Under the pieces are notes generated by a model. It saw nothing but the letters and a program-made list of their open reading frames with translations, was not told where the DNA came from and searched no databases. The position numbers were made by a program, and so were the translations under genes. Positions 5,971 to 7,264 of a DNA stretch of 7,264 nt are shown one piece after another. The stretch spans positions 1 through 7,264 of the forward strand of contig CAJYOV010000306.1 in NCBI GenBank assembly GCA_913776405.1, in the 5' to 3' direction. The DNA comes from Pseudobdellovibrionaceae bacterium. Lineage in GTDB: Bacteria > Bdellovibrionota > Bdellovibrionia > Bdellovibrionales > JAMPXM01. Position 1 is the first letter of the stretch, and each line of letters opens with the position of its first letter.

Positions 5971-5980
5971 AGGAGCCGTC

Positions 5981-6250
5981 ATGTCCTTATTCCTTAAGAT
6001 ATCTTTTGTCCTCTCGATAGCTTTTTGCTTCTCACCAAGAGCGTCGGCTACAGACTCAAATCCAGAGCTGTGCAGGGACTTGCGAATCCAACTCGTGCAG
6101 CTTGCTAAGGAGAAAGCTCCTGGCTCAAAGCAAAGTTTAACACAAGCTGATCGACACTACATAGAATCGAGAATTACCAACCATCTTCTCTTCTATAAAG
6201 ACCTCTGCGGCCGTTTGAATGCGAAGATGGCGAAGTTGCTTCTTAAATAG
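5981..6250 (+). CDS. Small exported protein of unknown function, 89 aa
   Basis: ATG 5981 follows AAGGAG (5970-5975) by 5 nt. This start yields a clean signal peptide (MSLFLKISFVLSIAFCFSP, cleavage after ASA at about 23), whereas the in-frame TTG at 5915 would bury it. The mature part, about 66 residues, is basic and helical with two cysteines, C31 and C76, placed to join its ends by a disulfide in the periplasm. It ends in a Lys/Leu-rich helix (AKMAKLLLK). No family is recognised. It may be coupled to the leader ORF ending 10 nt upstream, and it converges on the LamG gene with only 18 nt between stop codons. Confidence 0.78.
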   Translation: MSLFLKISFVLSIAFCFSPRASATDSNPELCRDLRIQLVQLAKEKAPGSKQSLTQADRHYIESRITNHLLFYKDLCGRLNAKMAKLLLK

Positions 6251-6268
6251 AACTGTCCACTTGCGACT

Positions 6269-7018
6269 TTAATATTCTCCCGGATCGAAATTCAGCATGA
6301 GCTGGCGTATCTCGGACTCGCTCAGGGCACGACTGAAGATCCGGAGTTCATCGATAGTCCCGTTCAATTTATTTGAACTTCCACAGAAGTCAGCGCCGCT
6401 ATTGCGAAGCTTGCTGGAAGATCCTATTTGAAGATTGTAAACGTCTGAACTTGGAGACAGCGCGCGCGAAGTTGAGATCGTATTCGCGAGCGCCCCGTTG
6501 ATGTAGAGGTTTACGCGCGATCCACTCACGACTGTCACTGCTACGTGGTACCAGACTCCCGCTGTGATGGCTGATGTTCCCGAAGCCGCCAGAGCTTCAC
6601 CGTCACTCGGGTTCTGTAAGCCCGCTACAAGAGATCCGTTGGCTTTCAGAAAAATCAGCGCTGGCATACAGTACGTGAAAGCACCCGACCCGTAGGCAAC
6701 AATCGCAACATCAGCAATCGAATTAACTTTAATCCAAGCTGACATCGTGATTTGCCCGGTTGAAAAAGGCCTTTTGAGATCTGCATTCGTAGCGAATGTG
6801 ACCTCATCACTCCCGTTAAAAATAAGACCGCCTCCGACCTTGCCGATTCCGGCAGACACTGCTGTCGATACGGCGCCGAGATTAGTGAGCTCTGTGATGT
6901 TCTCCATTCGCAAAGAGAGTGTTGTCGAAGCCGTTTTTGTAACCGCCCAACCGTTCAAAGAGATCAAGAGAAGAAATAAAATTACCGTTAGCCGCAGAAG
7001 TGTTTTCTGTTTCTTCAT
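6269..7018 (-). CDS. Secreted LamG (concanavalin A-like, Laminin_G_3) domain protein
   Basis: 249 residues from ATG 7018. A signal peptide fills residues 1-25: MKKQKTLLRL, then a hydrophobic core and a NGWA-VT cleavage site. The remainder is one LamG jelly-roll domain, about 32-237. It contains GGGLIFNGSDEVTF (62-75), ITMSAWIKV (90-98), GVWYHVAVTVV (154-164), RVNLYINGALA (168-178), LQIGSSS (196-202) and the terminal GTIDELRIFSRALSESEI (220-237), all typical of the family. C117 and C212 may pair. LamG domains bind glycans, proteins or calcium, and bacterial versions are common in surface and secreted proteins. The size means a single domain with no anchor. There is no clear Shine-Dalgarno. Its ATG overlaps the upstream stop as ATGA, so it is probably translated by re-initiation after the fibre-like gene. 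Confidence 0.9.
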   Translation of the reverse strand: MKKQKTLLRLTVILFLLLISLNGWAVTKTASTTLSLRMENITELTNLGAVSTAVSAGIGKVGGGLIFNGSDEVTFATNADLKRPFSTGQITMSAWIKVNSIADVAIVAYGSGAFTYCMPALIFLKANGSLVAGLQNPSDGEALAASGTSAITAGVWYHVAVTVVSGSRVNLYINGALANTISTSRALSPSSDVYNLQIGSSSKLRNSGADFCGSSNKLNGTIDELRIFSRALSESEIRQLMLNFDPGEY

Positions 7019-7264
7019 CGGACGTCCGATGCATAACCGATGTTCAGAAAATTGGTGCCATCGTTAACGAAAGTGAAAACGTCGACGGAATTGGCTGTTG
7101 AGGATAAAACCGGATTGGTGCCCCCCGGCCACTTCACGCTCGATGGCCACGTGATGTTCCGCGCGCCCACAGAGTCTTGCTTGATCAGAAGTGTGTAGAT
7201 CGCGCCTGCTCGCCCATTGGAGAGCGTGATCGTCGAGTCAGCCGTTAGCGTTATCTTTTGGACG
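7015..7264 (-). CDS. C-terminal end of a phage-tail-fibre-like protein (5' end outside window)
   Basis: Reading into the window from the right edge gives 82 residues and a TGA at 7017-7015. The segment is all-beta: ITLTADSTITLSNGRAG, YTLLIKQD, NITWPSSVKWPGG, SVDVFTFVNDGTNFL. This motif series (repeated W-P, KWPGGT-x-P, then D-V-x-T-F and DGTN) is one I associate with C-terminal domains of phage tail or fibre proteins and related bacterial surface proteins. Its stop codon overlaps the ATG of the LamG gene by 4 nt (ATGA), so the two form an operon and probably act at the same place outside the cell. The N-terminal part is missing here, so whether the whole is a phage protein or a bacterial fibre cannot be judged. 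Confidence 0.75.
   Translation of the reverse strand, partial: VQKITLTADSTITLSNGRAGAIYTLLIKQDSVGARNITWPSSVKWPGGTNPVLSSTANSVDVFTFVNDGTNFLNIGYASDVR
7019..7028. promoter_or_regulatory. 10-bp perfect palindrome directly before the LamG start
   Basis: CGGACGTCCG at 7019-7028 abuts the LamG start codon where a ribosome binding site would normally be, and lies within the last codons of the upstream gene. In RNA it could form only a tight structure; in DNA it could be a protein site. It may be coincidental, because it encodes the upstream gene's last residues (S-D-V-R). Confidence 0.3.

Noticed and set aside
6747..7067. Plus-strand ORF opposite the LamG gene
   Set aside because: It covers the antisense of the signal peptide and LamG N-terminus and has no domain.

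Overview
The window looks like a chromosomal stretch from a Gram-negative bacterium of roughly 50% G+C. Many genes carry export signals: of ten protein genes with a visible start, six begin with a signal peptide or lipobox. The lipobox (LFQNC), the small secreted Cys-containing proteins and the LamG/tail-fibre-like pair are reminiscent of Bdellovibrionota (Bdellovibrio-like predators). That placement is an inference from style, with no marker gene behind it. No rRNA, tRNA, CRISPR array, transposase or integrase was found.

Layout. Positions 1-595 (minus) hold the N-terminal 198 residues of a YkgJ-type metal-binding cysteine protein with a GTG start. After a 249-bp divergent intergenic region with small dyads come two small plus-strand genes, a four-cysteine secreted protein (845-1123) and a 73-aa cytoplasmic-type protein (1174-1395). 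They are followed by an exported HNH nuclease (1555-2280) whose last residues appear shifted out of frame. Positions 2283-3609 form the oddest region: three degenerate same-orientation copies of an intergenic repeat, two in front of and one behind a secreted-protein gene (2565-3469) broken by a one-base frameshift. A HAD-family haloacid-dehalogenase-like gene follows (3702-4340).

The right half has a minus-strand Asp-box (BNR) beta-propeller lipoprotein (4584-5759). Divergent from it is a small exported protein (5981-6250), preceded by a possible 25-codon leader peptide (5893-5970) not previously called because of its length. Last comes a minus-strand operon: the 3' end of a gene with a phage-tail-fibre-like C-terminal domain (7015-7264), overlapping by ATGA the start of a secreted LamG-domain protein (6269-7018).

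Functionally there is no single pathway. The common theme is the cell envelope and exterior: secreted nuclease, surface propeller, lectin-like and fibre-like proteins, and small disulfide-type secreted proteins. The two points most worth checking are the repeat-separated block with its two frame-damaged genes, and the coupled fibre/LamG pair.
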